A stretch of 64,000 nucleotides of DNA from G958296245 sp963664035 (GCA_963664035.2 OY760867.2:992001-1056000), one strand, 5' to 3'. Shown: positions 1 through 8,470, counted from the first letter of the stretch. Translations and numbers: made by a program. Notes: generated by a model not told the origin, from the sequence alone.

Positions 1-99
1 GCGCTCGCGCCACGGCGGCGGACTTCCCATAGCCGCCCGGCAGAACCGACGAGTTGCTACGAGATGCGGACCATATGACACAACAGGAGGCACTCCAAG

Positions 100-2601
100 A
101 TGAACGACTATGAGCCTGTAGACATTGGGGACGCGTGCAACGCGGGGCCTTCGCTGCTTGGCGGCGAGGATGTGGAGACGGGGCCGCGGAGCTTCCTTGG
201 TCTGCCCTTCGTCATCGGCGGGGACGGCGCGGGGGAGAGCTGCTTCGTCGCGGTGGGCGGCTCCGGTGGGGCCGTGACCGTGCCGATAGGCGCGGCGGCG
301 CGGGGCCTGGTGTTCGTCCACCGGCTGTTGAAGTCAGAGGTGTCAAAGGGCGGTCCCCTGGGCGTCGACGTCGCGGACTACGTCGTTCGGTACGGCGACG
401 GCTCGGAGGAGCGGGCGCGGGTCAGGGAGCGGTTCGAGATCGGGTCGATCCCGGGCAAGGACGACATCCCCGGCGTCCCCGGCACCCCGTTCCTCGCGGT
501 CCCCGACCTGGGCCCCGAGTTGTATGACCGCTACGAGGGTCCGTGGGAGCACGCTGGCCGACGCCAGACCGAGGCGGGCCACGTCGCCGTGAATCAGTAC
601 TACCTCTGGTCCTGGGACAACCCGCACCCGGAGAGGACCATCGCGGCGGTCGAGCTTGTACCGAAGGGGCCTCCGTTCATGGTGGCCGCGATCACGCTGC
701 GGCACGTCGACGAGCGCCCCTTCACGCGGGAGGCGCGCCGCCCGGTGAAGGTCGTCCTGAAGGACGCCGAGCGCGCCGCTAGGCCGTTCGACGTGGACGT
801 AAAGGTGGACAGGGGGGCGGCCACGTTCACTCACCCGCTGCCGGAGAAGGACGCCGCAGGCTTCCTCGGCGACGCGTACAAGGGCTGGGGCGAGCAGCAG
901 AGCGCCGGCTCCGGGTCGTCCTACGTGGAGGTGTCCGCCGTGCCGTCGGCCACTGTAACCGTCGAGCAGGGCGGCGAGGAGCTGGGCAGCGCGAGGTGGG
1001 GCGAGGTCGCCGAGTCAGGGAGCGTCGAGACGCCCGGCGCGCGGTTCGAGTTGATCGACCCCGGCAGGAACTGGGTCAACGTCACCGTCCTGGACGACGA
1101 CACGGGCAGGCCCGTGCCGTGCAGGGTCCACTTCCGCTCGCCGGAGGGGGTGCCGTACCAGCCCCACGGCTTCCACAACCAGGTCAACTCGAACCTGGGC
1201 ACGTGGCACATGGACGTCGGCGGCGACGTGCGCCTGGGCCAGATCACCTACGCCTGCATCGACGGAACGTGCGAGGGGTGGCTGCCGCGCGGGGAGGTCA
1301 TCGTCGACGTCGCGCGCGGCTACGAGTACGAGCCGCTGCGGAAGACGGTCAACATCGAGCCTGGCCAGCGCGAGCTGACGCTGCGCGTCAAGCGCTGGAG
1401 CCACCTGAACGCGAAGGGCTGGTACAGCGGCGATTCGCACGTCCACTTCCTGTCGCCCCACGGCGCGCACCGCGAGTCCCAGTGCGAGGACCTGAACGTC
1501 GTCAACCTGCTCCAGTCGCAGTGGGGCAGCCTGTTCACGAACACGGAGGACTTCACCGGGTCGGCCAGCGTCTCGCGGGAGGGCGACAACATCGTCTACG
1601 TGGGGCAGGAGAACCGGCAGCACTTCATGGGCCACATGATCCTGTGGGGTCTGAAGAAGCCGATCATGCCCTGGTGTACGGACGGCCTGGGCGAGGCGGA
1701 GATCGGCGGCTCGATGGAGACGTCGCTGGCGCACTGGGCGGACGAGGCCCACGAGCAGGGCGGCTGGGTGGTCAACCCGCACTTCCCCAGCCCCAACGGC
1801 GAGCCGGCGGCCCTGGTGGCGATGGGCCGCCTCGACGCCGTGGAGATGATCCGCCAGAACCCGTTCAACCACAGCGAGTACTACAGGTACCTGAACTGCG
1901 GCTACAGGCTGCCGCTCGTCGGCGGGACCGACAAGATGAGCAGCGACGTGCCGGTGGGGATGTACCGGACCTATACGCGCATCCCGGACGAGGAGTTCAG
2001 CTACGAAAGCTGGTGCAACAACGTCGCCAAGGGGCGCACGTTCCTCAGCTCCGGCCCGATCGTCAGCCTCAAGGTGGACGGCAGGGATATCGGCGACACC
2101 GTGCGGATGTCCGGCCCCGGCACGGTGGAGGTCGAGGCCACCGCCGAGAGCATCTTCCCGATACACACGCTGGAGCTGGTGCAGGCGGGCAGAGTGGTGG
2201 CGTCCGCCAATTCGAGCGGCGGCGCGCGCCGGCTGGAGATACGCGAGCGCGTCCGGGTCGACGGCCACACGTGGCTGGCGGCGCGCTGCGGCGGGCCGGG
2301 GTACTACGGCTTCGCGCACCAGGACGTCTGGAGGCGCGGCGTATTCGCGCACACGTCGCCCGTGTACGTCGCCTGCGGCGGCGACTGGTGGATGTTCGAC
2401 AAGGCCATCGCCCAGTACATGTTGACGCTGATCGAGGGCGACCTGGAGTACATCGAGCACACGTCCGGCCAGCACAGGCACGGCACGGTCACGCACCGCC
2501 ACGGCGAGGACGACCACACGGCGTTCCTGAGCCGCCCCTTCCTGGAGGCCCAGGACGCCATACGCCGCCGCGCCCAAGAGCTGGGCGTGAGCATAGATTA
2601 A
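100..2601 (+). CDS. CehA/McbA-family metallohydrolase (PHP-like)
   Basis: 833-residue protein with an ideal Shine-Dalgarno (AGGAGG) 8 nt before the ATG. The C-terminal half has the metal-binding layout of the CehA/McbA group of PHP-type hydrolases: GDSHVHF at about 444-450 (H447, H449), VNPHF with H561, and GGTDK with D611. The N-terminal 440 residues look like beta-rich carbohydrate-binding or accessory domains and carry no motif I recognise. No signal peptide is visible. Family members are metal-dependent hydrolases (carbaryl hydrolase CehA is the namesake); the substrate here cannot be told. It is followed 12 bp later by a split-barrel flavoprotein gene, so the two may be co-transcribed. 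The family call is solid and the substrate is unknown. Confidence 0.85.
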   Translation: MNDYEPVDIGDACNAGPSLLGGEDVETGPRSFLGLPFVIGGDGAGESCFVAVGGSGGAVTVPIGAAARGLVFVHRLLKSEVSKGGPLGVDVADYVVRYGDGSEERARVRERFEIGSIPGKDDIPGVPGTPFLAVPDLGPELYDRYEGPWEHAGRRQTEAGHVAVNQYYLWSWDNPHPERTIAAVELVPKGPPFMVAAITLRHVDERPFTREARRPVKVVLKDAERAARPFDVDVKVDRGAATFTHPLPEKDAAGFLGDAYKGWGEQQSAGSGSSYVEVSAVPSATVTVEQGGEELGSARWGEVAESGSVETPGARFELIDPGRNWVNVTVLDDDTGRPVPCRVHFRSPEGVPYQPHGFHNQVNSNLGTWHMDVGGDVRLGQITYACIDGTCEGWLPRGEVIVDVARGYEYEPLRKTVNIEPGQRELTLRVKRWSHLNAKGWYSGDSHVHFLSPHGAHRESQCEDLNVVNLLQSQWGSLFTNTEDFTGSASVSREGDNIVYVGQENRQHFMGHMILWGLKKPIMPWCTDGLGEAEIGGSMETSLAHWADEAHEQGGWVVNPHFPSPNGEPAALVAMGRLDAVEMIRQNPFNHSEYYRYLNCGYRLPLVGGTDKMSSDVPVGMYRTYTRIPDEEFSYESWCNNVAKGRTFLSSGPIVSLKVDGRDIGDTVRMSGPGTVEVEATAESIFPIHTLELVQAGRVVASANSSGGARRLEIRERVRVDGHTWLAARCGGPGYYGFAHQDVWRRGVFAHTSPVYVACGGDWWMFDKAIAQYMLTLIEGDLEYIEHTSGQHRHGTVTHRHGEDDHTAFLSRPFLEAQDAIRRRAQELGVSID

Positions 2602-2613
2602 GGAGGAAGCGAC

Positions 2614-3024
2614 ATGTTGGACCAAGAAGACGCCGCCCAATTGGAGGAGTTCCTGGCGCCGTCCAGGATCGCCGTCGTCGGGACGATAAGCCCGAGCGGG
2701 ATGCCGCAGCTCACGCCAAACTGGTACGTCTACCAGGACGGCCGCCTTTCGTTCTCGACTACCAAGGAGCGGGTCAAGTACAAGAACCTGTCGCAGAACG
2801 ACCGCATCTCGGTGTGCGTCTACTCCGGGACGCTGGCCGAGATGTACGCGACCATACGGGGCCGCGCGGAGATCAGCGACGACGACTCGATCTGGCCGGT
2901 GACGAGGGCCATAGTAGAGCGCTACGTGCCCCCCGAAGGCGTCGAGGCGCGCATGGCGCAGCTGCGCAGAGAGAACCGCGTCATAGTCAGCTTCGCGCCG
3001 GAGAGCGTCGTCTTCCGAAGCTGA
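2614..3024 (+). CDS. PPOX-class FMN/F420-dependent split-barrel oxidoreductase
   Basis: 136 residues, typical length for single-domain pyridoxamine 5'-phosphate oxidase-like proteins. AGGAGG stands 7 nt before the ATG. The N-terminal strand pattern (IAVVGTISPSGMPQLTPNW, then LSFSTTKERVKYKNL) is the cofactor-binding split beta-barrel signature of the PPOX class found in F420- or FMN-dependent reductases. It lies 12 bp after the metallohydrolase gene, probably in one operon. Whether the cofactor is FMN, F420 or heme cannot be decided from the sequence. Confidence 0.8.
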   Translation: MLDQEDAAQLEEFLAPSRIAVVGTISPSGMPQLTPNWYVYQDGRLSFSTTKERVKYKNLSQNDRISVCVYSGTLAEMYATIRGRAEISDDDSIWPVTRAIVERYVPPEGVEARMAQLRRENRVIVSFAPESVVFRS

Positions 3025-3096
3025 GGACAGCCCCGTCATTCAGGGCGCAGCGAGGCGGCCGGCACACCTGGTGCCCCTCTCCCGCGCCCACTGGGC

Positions 3097-3118
3097 GATG
3101 ACGGCTGCCGCCGTCATC
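3097..3118. terminator. Perfect 9-bp hairpin between convergent genes
   Basis: GATGACGGC-TGCC-GCCGTCATC: a perfect 9-bp stem with a 4-nt loop. It sits 72 bp after the PPOX gene and just past the stop of the opposing LuxR-like remnant. There is no T-tract on either side, so termination is plausible but unproven. Confidence 0.4.
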
Positions 3119-3121
3119 CGC

Positions 3122-3259
3122 TTACTCGTAGTCATCCAGCAGTCCGCTTCGCACGGCCCAGACCACAAGCTCCTGCTTGGTCTCGATCCACAGCTTGTCG
3201 ACGGCGTTGCGAATGGTGACCGGCTGATTTCCCCTAGCCTCGGCGATCTTCGCGTAGTG
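3122..3259 (-). pseudogene. Remnant of a LuxR/GerE-type helix-turn-helix C-terminus
   Basis: 45 codons ending in TAA read YAKIAEARGN, then VTIRNAVDKLWIETKQELV and VWAVRSGLLDD. This matches the pattern of the LuxR-type DNA-binding domain (IAE, TVRNxxxxIxxKL, ELVxWAVRxGLL). There is no start codon and no upstream receiver or sensor domain in this frame; the adjoining sequence continues in another frame. I read it as the tail of a decayed response regulator. Confidence 0.5.
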
Positions 3260-3595
3260 AGGCTGTCAGGGTCAATATAGACGGTGATAGCGTCGGCGGC
3301 ATTGAGATCAGGCTGCCGAAGCATCCCGACGAGCTGCCTCGCACCGAGTGGTGCTCCTGACCAGCGACGCATGATGACTGGCCCAGCCCAGCCTTGACGT
3401 CATCGCATGGCGTGGTCTGCGAATTCGATGCTCCGCCATTAGGCTGTACCGCTCGGCGTAGGGGCAATAGTACCCCATCGGATAGGTATGAATGTACCCC
3501 CCAGATTAGGTGCGAACGAACCTTATCTCCCACGCCGGTGACGGCGCAACATGGGGACGATTCTTGGCATCACGCCTCATCCAGCGTAGGGGAGG
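3260..3595. other. Intergenic stretch with no recognisable gene
   Basis: Between the LuxR-like remnant and the PQQ-propeller remnant there are only short overlapping frames without codon-use signal, and no SD-preceded start. It is probably decayed coding DNA, given the two pseudogenes that flank it. Confidence 0.5.
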
Positions 3596-3920
3596 ATGGG
3601 AATGTTGAAGTCAACGCCAGTTCTGCTGACCGCGCTTGCAACAACCGGCGATCCGGTATGGAGCATTGACGATGAGAAGGATTGGCAACTGAACCAGGTT
3701 TCTGGTAGTCGACGGAGTCCTATATGCCAGCGACGTCCTATATGGCTACCTGCACACCCGGGATGCCTTGACGGGGGAACCCATCTGGAGCGCCGGCATT
3801 GGTAATGCCGTTGGGGGTGACACTCCGCCCTATGCGGTTTCCGGAGGGGTGGTGTACGCGGGCGGTCGAGACGCCAACGGCAACAGCGTCATATATGCCT
3901 ACACAGCTTCTCGAGACTGA
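3596..3920 (+). pseudogene. Frameshifted PQQ-like beta-propeller fragment
   Basis: Two frames together spell a propeller protein. The first carries ALATTGDPVWSIDDEKDW, the second DALTGEPIWSAGIGNA followed by VVYAGGRDANGNSVIYAYTA and a TGA stop. The recurring A-L-x-x-x-TG-x-P-x-W-S is the blade signature of PQQ-type (BamB/quinoprotein-like) repeats. The frame changes near 3700, and there is neither an N-terminus nor a full set of blades. A degraded gene is the simplest reading. Confidence 0.6.
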
Positions 3921-3999
3921 ACGGCGCGCGCCCCGGAAGCCGTGCTCGATGAATGGCGGTGTGATCCACTGCCAGAACCGAAATCCTGGAGGAGACGTG

Positions 4000-4413
4000 A
4001 TGAGTACCGGAGAGCTGACCTGTAAAGACTGCGGAGCTGGGAATACGGCCAGTGCCAAGTTCTGCTACAAGTGCGGCCACAAGCTGCAACCGGCAACCTC
4101 GGCGTCCATCACCCCAAAGAGAATCTTCTGGAAGGGGTTTCTATGGGGGGCTGTCGGTGGCTTGGTTCCGGGTGTGATTGGGCTAATTGGGCTAATACTC
4201 TTTGAGTCAATCGGGTATCTGGTCGCGGCAATCGTAATCGCAGTGCTCGCACTTGGGCTTGGCGTCGCCTTCCTAGCCCGCCGTTCGGAGAGACCGTTCG
4301 TCTTAGTAGGAGGAATACTGGCCGGGGCAGTCTCAGGCTTGCTCGGTCCGCTCGGTTTGCTCCTGCTATTCATAGGTTTCATCTGGTTCATTCTATCGCC
4401 TCTCTCCCAGTAG
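4000..4413 (+). CDS. Zinc-ribbon membrane protein
   Basis: I chose the ATG at 4000 because GGAGGAG lies 5-11 nt upstream; the frame is open further 5' but carries no better start. The 137-residue product has an N-terminal zinc ribbon (C8-x2-C11 and C22-x2-C25, the usual CxxC of zinc-ribbon_2 domains). It continues as three or four very hydrophobic, Gly-rich helices (about 44-70, 72-92, 98-134), so the ribbon probably faces the cytosol. Such small zinc-ribbon membrane proteins are common and of unknown role. Confidence 0.75.
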   Translation: MSTGELTCKDCGAGNTASAKFCYKCGHKLQPATSASITPKRIFWKGFLWGAVGGLVPGVIGLIGLILFESIGYLVAAIVIAVLALGLGVAFLARRSERPFVLVGGILAGAVSGLLGPLGLLLLFIGFIWFILSPLSQ

Positions 4414-4553
4414 TGGACGATCCTGGAAGGCCGCACCGTCTCCAGCGGCGAATCACGCCGGAGTCCCTCGATTCTCGCCACCATGTACGCCGACTGAGAC
4501 AGCGGCGCAGGGCGGATAGCCCCGCGCCGCGGCCTCCTCATGTCCCGCTGCGG

Positions 4554-5621
4554 CTACGCCCCGAGGCGGTCGTAGGCCCAGTTGTAGAGCTCCACCGTCT
4601 CCTGCCAGCCGATGCACGGGTCGGTGATCGATACGCCGTGCGCGAGGCCCTCGCGCCCGCCGTTGAGCTTCTGGTTGCCGGGGTTCAGGTTGCTCTCCAG
4701 CATGCAGCCGATGACGCCGGTGTTGCCGGCGGCTCGCTGCTCGACGACGTCCTGGAAGGCGACGCGCATCTTGGTGTGGTCCTTGTCGCAGTTGCCGTGG
4801 CTGCAATCGACGAGGAGGTTCGGGGCCAGCCTTGCCTCGGTGAGCGCGTCCTGGGCGCCCGCCACGGACTCGGCGTCGTAGTTGGGGCCGCGGCTGCCGC
4901 CCCGGAGCACTACGTGCCCGTAGGGGTTGCCCTTCGTCTGGATCGCCGACGCGCGGCCGTCCAGGTCGATGCCGAGAAAACCGTGGGAGGAGCGCGCCGC
5001 GATTACGCCGTCGACGGCTAGCTGCACGCTGCCGCCGGTGCCGTTCTTGAAGCCCACGGGCATGCTGAGACCGCTCGCCATCTGGCGGTGGGTCTGGCTC
5101 TCGGCGGTGCGGGCGCCGATCGCGGCCCACGACACGAGGTCGGCGAAGTACTGCGGCACGATGGGGTCGAGGAACTCGGTCGCCGTGTGGATGCCCATCC
5201 TGGCGACCTCCAGCAGCAGCGACCGGCCCTGCCGCAGGCCGAACGCGATGTCGAAGGTGTCGTTCAGGTGCGGGTCGTACACCAGCCCTTTCCAGCCGAC
5301 GGTCGTGCGCGGCTTCTCGAAGTAGACGCGCATGACGGTGAGTATCCGGTCGCTGAGCGGCTCCGCCAGGCTATGCAGCCTGCCGGCGTACTCCAGCGCG
5401 GCGTCGTAGTCGTGGACAGAGCACGGGCCGGCGATGATGACGAAGCGCCGGTCTTCGCCGTCCAGCACGCGCCGGATGGCGCGCCTGCCCTCCAGCACGG
5501 CCTCCTCCGCCTCCCCGGCGATGGGGAGATCGGCGATCAGCTCGGACGGCGCCATAAGCGGCTCGGTCACACTCACGTTCACGTCTCGAATGGCTTGCTT
5601 TCTTTCCGTTGCGGTAGACAC
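4554..5621 (-). CDS. aroG: 3-deoxy-7-phosphoheptulonate synthase, class I-alpha (DAHP synthase)
   Basis: 355 residues, the normal length for AroF/G/H enzymes, which condense phosphoenolpyruvate and erythrose-4-phosphate in the first step of the shikimate pathway. Visible hallmarks: AGPCSVHD with the metal-ligand cysteine C67, RVYFEKPRTTVGWKG at about 98-112, ESQTHRQMASGLSMPVGFKN at about 174-193, and DCSHGNCDKDH near the C-terminus. The start is GTG at 5621 with GGAGG 8 nt upstream. The gene is preceded by a promoter, a short peptide rich in aromatic codons and an intrinsic terminator, so expression is probably controlled by attenuation. The exact paralogue letter (F, G or H) cannot be assigned. 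Confidence 0.93.
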   Translation of the reverse strand: MSTATERKQAIRDVNVSVTEPLMAPSELIADLPIAGEAEEAVLEGRRAIRRVLDGEDRRFVIIAGPCSVHDYDAALEYAGRLHSLAEPLSDRILTVMRVYFEKPRTTVGWKGLVYDPHLNDTFDIAFGLRQGRSLLLEVARMGIHTATEFLDPIVPQYFADLVSWAAIGARTAESQTHRQMASGLSMPVGFKNGTGGSVQLAVDGVIAARSSHGFLGIDLDGRASAIQTKGNPYGHVVLRGGSRGPNYDAESVAGAQDALTEARLAPNLLVDCSHGNCDKDHTKMRVAFQDVVEQRAAGNTGVIGCMLESNLNPGNQKLNGGREGLAHGVSITDPCIGWQETVELYNWAYDRLGA

Positions 5622-5635
5622 GGTTCAACCTCCAC

Positions 5636-5668
5636 AAAAAAAGACCCCTTCCGGCGCCGGTAGGGGTC
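5636..5668 (-). terminator. Attenuator terminator in the DAHP synthase leader
   Basis: On the minus strand GACCCCT-A-CCGG-CG-CCGG-A-AGGGGTC is followed directly by seven T residues: a textbook intrinsic terminator. It lies between the leader peptide stop (5696) and the DAHP synthase SD. A terminator between promoter and gene only makes sense as a conditional attenuator. Confidence 0.85.
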
Positions 5669-5695
5669 CTGGTCTTGCTTGTACTTGTCTCTTAC

Positions 5696-5785
5696 TTACC
5701 TGTTCGCACGCACCTGGACATAACCGGCAGCCGTAGGGCCGGTAAAGTAAAAGCGCCAATAGCGGACTGCGCCGGTAGCTTTCAT
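5696..5785 (-). CDS. Aromatic-codon leader peptide of DAHP synthase
   Basis: 29-codon frame from ATG to TAA in the leader of the DAHP synthase gene. Codons 9-14 read Tyr-Trp-Arg-Phe-Tyr-Phe, five aromatic residues in six codons, with another Tyr at 22. This is the logic of trpL/pheL-type leader peptides: ribosome stalling when charged aromatic tRNAs are scarce would disturb the downstream terminator. The RNA after codon 14 contains ACCGGC...GCCGGT, a possible alternative hairpin overlapping the CCGG arms of the terminator. No SD precedes the ATG; the -10 box is 9 nt upstream, so translation is probably leaderless. A second in-frame ATG lies 6 nt further 5'. Confidence 0.75.
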   Translation of the reverse strand: MKATGAVRYWRFYFTGPTAAGYVQVRANR

Positions 5786-5794
5786 GACCATGAG

Positions 5795-5824
5795 ACCGTA
5801 CCACCGGCCCGACGGGATTGTCAA
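5795..5824 (-). promoter_or_regulatory. Promoter of the DAHP synthase leader (TTGACA-18-TACGGT)
   Basis: On the minus strand a consensus TTGACA (5819-5824) is followed by an 18-nt spacer and TACGGT (5795-5800). The predicted start point falls within a few nt of the leader-peptide ATG codons (5791 and 5785). Confidence 0.7.
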
Positions 5825-5838
5825 GCTGCGCATAGGCC

Positions 5839-5961
5839 CCAAATCCCCCACCTCCAGGTTCAGCGCCATATCTATCGGCCATCACCCCGTAGGGGCTGGT
5901 TTCAAACCAGCCCTCCCCTTTTGCCGTAGAGCGTCACCGCCATTTAGGTGGGGGATTTTGG
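5839..5961. repeat. CCAAATCCCCC-ended inverted-repeat element, copy 1
   Basis: 123-bp element with inverted termini CCAAATCCCCCACCT and AGGTGGGGGATTTTGG and an internal perfect palindrome GGCTGGTTTCAAACCAGCC. Longer copies of the same family lie at 8508-8651 and 40460-40603; copy 1 lacks about 20 bp in the middle. It contains no gene. It lies between the NHL gene stop and the DAHP synthase promoter, and transcribed RNA would fold into a long hairpin that could also terminate transcription. Confidence 0.8.
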
Positions 5962-5971
5962 AGGCGCTGGC

Positions 5972-7030
5972 TTACTGCTTCGTTCGCTCGTAGATCTGGA
6001 TCCTGTGACGGTTGCAGTCCACGACGTACACCCTGCCGTCGCCGTCTAGCTCTACGGAGATGGGCCCCCAGAAATACTTCTCCACGTACGACGACTCTTC
6101 GTTCGTATCGCCCCGGTAGTCTAGCCGAGGCTCCAGGTCGGCTGTGGCCCGCGCCTCCGCCTCCTCGGCGTTGGCCTCCAAGAACTCCTCGGCCCATACC
6201 GACAACGTCGCCTCGCCGCGCGTGCTCACCAACAAGCCTCCGGAAGGGTCGTATACCTTGAACCTGTCGTTGCCCCAGTCGGCAACGTACGTGTTGCCTT
6301 CGCGGTCTACAGCTACGCCGGCCGGTCGATGGAGTCGGTCGCCGCGAGAGGCGTCGCCGTCATGGCTGGCAACGAACCGGCCCTCGGGCGTGAACCTCTG
6401 GATGCGGTCGTTGCGCCAGTCGGCAACGTATATGTCGCCGTCGGGAGCGACCGTGATTCCCCAGGGCAGGTCGAACTCGCCGTCGCCGGAGCCCCGCGAG
6501 CCGAAGCTCGCCAGGAGTCGTCCGTCCCGGTCGAACTTCTGCACCCGGTTGTTCCGCTGGTCGACGACGTAGAGGTTGTCATCCTGGTCGAAAGCCATGC
6601 CACAGGGGCCGTCCAGCTCGCCCGGCGCGGCTCCGCGCTCGCCCCACTTGGAAAGGAACCCGCCGGATGGGTCGAAAACGCTGATGCGGTGCAGGTACTC
6701 GTCGCTGACGTAGATGCGGCTGCCGCCGTCCATGGCGATTGCCGACATCTGGATGAACTGTCCGTCGCCCGCGCCGCCCGACCCGAAGGTCCCGAAGTAC
6801 TCGCTGTCGAGGCCGCACATCGTCACCTGGACGCCTTCGCCCTCCGGCCCCTCGCCGGCGCGGTTGGCGACGTAGATGCGGCCGTCATCGGCGATGGCCG
6901 TGTCGGTAGGGTATTGGAACCCGCGCCCGGTCATGGCCTGCAGCCCGATGGTCCGGCTATACCTCAGAAAGTCGCCTTGCGCCTGCGCGTCGCCGGTATT
7001 CATCTTCGAGGCCAACGGCCCTGCGCGCAT
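5972..7030 (-). CDS. NHL-repeat six-bladed beta-propeller protein
   Basis: 352 residues made almost entirely of NHL repeats: successive blades read as D-G-R-I-Y-V-A (about 49), SRIYVSDEYLHRISVFDP, DNLYVVDQRNNRVQKFD, GDIYVADWRNDRIQRF, GNTYVADWGNDRFKVYDP and GRVYVVDCNRHRIQIYE at the C-terminus. Such propellers bind proteins, RNA or ligands, or carry lyase activity; no catalytic motif stands out and there is no signal peptide. The ATG overlaps the stop of the upstream DUF1800 gene as TAATG, implying translational coupling. A short 75-residue linker before the last blade is unlike the rest. Confidence 0.85.
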   Translation of the reverse strand: MRAGPLASKMNTGDAQAQGDFLRYSRTIGLQAMTGRGFQYPTDTAIADDGRIYVANRAGEGPEGEGVQVTMCGLDSEYFGTFGSGGAGDGQFIQMSAIAMDGGSRIYVSDEYLHRISVFDPSGGFLSKWGERGAAPGELDGPCGMAFDQDDNLYVVDQRNNRVQKFDRDGRLLASFGSRGSGDGEFDLPWGITVAPDGDIYVADWRNDRIQRFTPEGRFVASHDGDASRGDRLHRPAGVAVDREGNTYVADWGNDRFKVYDPSGGLLVSTRGEATLSVWAEEFLEANAEEAEARATADLEPRLDYRGDTNEESSYVEKYFWGPISVELDGDGRVYVVDCNRHRIQIYERTKQ

Positions 7031-8463
7031 TACGCCCGCTGGAACTCCGTGGTGGACGCGACCAACCGGATCATCTCGGCGACCCTGTGCCGGGCCCGCT
7101 CATCCGGGTCGCCGCGGCCGACCGGCAGGCCGCCATCCTCGGAGGCGTGCTCTATGAGCTTCGAGCGCGTCTTGTCGGAGACCAGCAGCGCCCCCATCTC
7201 GTCCAGGCACGCGTCCACGAGCGCCGATGGGGAGGCGCTCCCACCGTCCGCGGCGACGCGCCGCACCATCTCCTCGACGCCCGGCTGGCTGGAGTCTCCC
7301 ATCCGTTCGGCTGCGAAGTTGATCCGCTCCATCATCGTCCCCGTGTCGATCCACCCCCTGCCCTGGGTCCACCCCTCCACCGTCGGGGGATTGATCAAGA
7401 TCTGGCCCATGACCGCCATCGAGCCGAGGCCCTCATTGATCTCGTATCGCGGCTCCCGGAACTCCCCCGTCATCCTGAGGACGCCGGCTACCAGCTCCGC
7501 CGGGCCCTTTACCCTCGCGTTCCACACCTCCTCGGACTTGAAGAAGTCGGAGTTGAACAGCACCCGCAGCATCGAGCGGATGTCGTAGTTGCCGTCGAAG
7601 TATGCCGAAGTCAGCAGATCTATCGCATCGGGGTCTCTCGGCGGCACGTATGGCCATTGCGGCACGGGCGGCTCGTCGGCCACGAAGAAGCCGTACATGT
7701 GCCTGGCGATGAACCTCGCCGCGGCCGGCTGCTGGCAGATTATGCGGACTATGTCCTCGCCGTCGAATCGCCCGCGGTGTCCCAGGAAACTCTTCTCTCC
7801 GTCGTCGTGGTCCTCCGGGCGGTACTCGAAATACCACGACAGGCGGCCGTAGGGCCAGAGCGAGTTCCTCCGGGCGCACACCTCGCTGTACTCCGCGTTG
7901 CCGAGCGTCCAGCCGGTGAACGCCCTGGCGCACTCCTTGACGTCCTGCTCGGTGTAGCTGCCGACGCCCATCGAGAAGAGCTCGAGGAGCTCCCTGCCGT
8001 AGTTCTCGTTGATTGCGCCCCTGTGGTTGTCCTGGTTGTCGAGCCAAATGATCATCGCGGGGTCTTTGGACAGCTCCACCAGCAGCGTATCGAGGCTGCC
8101 GATGCCGTGATTTCGGAACATCCTGAGCTGGTTGGAGATGACCCGGCCGGTCGTGAGCTTGAAGTAGGCGGTGGCAAAGATCCCGTGCCAGAACAGCGAA
8201 ATCTTCTCCTGGAGCGGCGCGCTGGTGGAGATCATGCGGTAGAGCCAGTACGGCTGGCTGCCCGTCGCGAGGAGGGACGATATGTTCGGATGCTGCCGCC
8301 GGATCAGGTCCTCGTCCAGCGTCCGAGGACTGCTGAAGTCCAGCAGTTCCTCCACCACCGCCTCATACCCCTTGGCGACGCGCGACTCAAGCTCCTCTCG
8401 CGTCGCGCCGAAACCCGCGCGGCGCATGAGGTGGGCCATCAACTGGAGGTCTTTGGTCGCCAT
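7030..8463 (-). CDS. DUF1800 family protein
   Basis: 477 residues from ATG 8463. The frame is open to 8538, but that extension runs through the promoter and into a repeat element, so I reject it. It has the DUF1800 layout: N-terminal MRRAGFGATREELES, central ENYGRELLELFSMGVG and ARAFTGWTLG, then HMYGFFVADEP and the C-terminal PPTVEGWTQGRGWID. DUF1800 proteins often pair with DUF1501 proteins in environmental bacteria; the biochemical role is not established. Here the partner is instead an NHL propeller, joined by a TAATG overlap. There is no SD: a promoter ends 7 nt before the ATG, indicating leaderless translation. Confidence 0.88.
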   Translation of the reverse strand: MATKDLQLMAHLMRRAGFGATREELESRVAKGYEAVVEELLDFSSPRTLDEDLIRRQHPNISSLLATGSQPYWLYRMISTSAPLQEKISLFWHGIFATAYFKLTTGRVISNQLRMFRNHGIGSLDTLLVELSKDPAMIIWLDNQDNHRGAINENYGRELLELFSMGVGSYTEQDVKECARAFTGWTLGNAEYSEVCARRNSLWPYGRLSWYFEYRPEDHDDGEKSFLGHRGRFDGEDIVRIICQQPAAARFIARHMYGFFVADEPPVPQWPYVPPRDPDAIDLLTSAYFDGNYDIRSMLRVLFNSDFFKSEEVWNARVKGPAELVAGVLRMTGEFREPRYEINEGLGSMAVMGQILINPPTVEGWTQGRGWIDTGTMMERINFAAERMGDSSQPGVEEMVRRVAADGGSASPSALVDACLDEMGALLVSDKTRSKLIEHASEDGGLPVGRGDPDERARHRVAEMIRLVASTTEFQRA

Positions 8464-8470
8464 GACGATT

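Noticed and set aside
1015..3039. A 674-codon minus-strand frame opposite the metallohydrolase
   Set aside because: Antisense shadow; the plus-strand gene has an SD, conserved metal ligands and natural ends.
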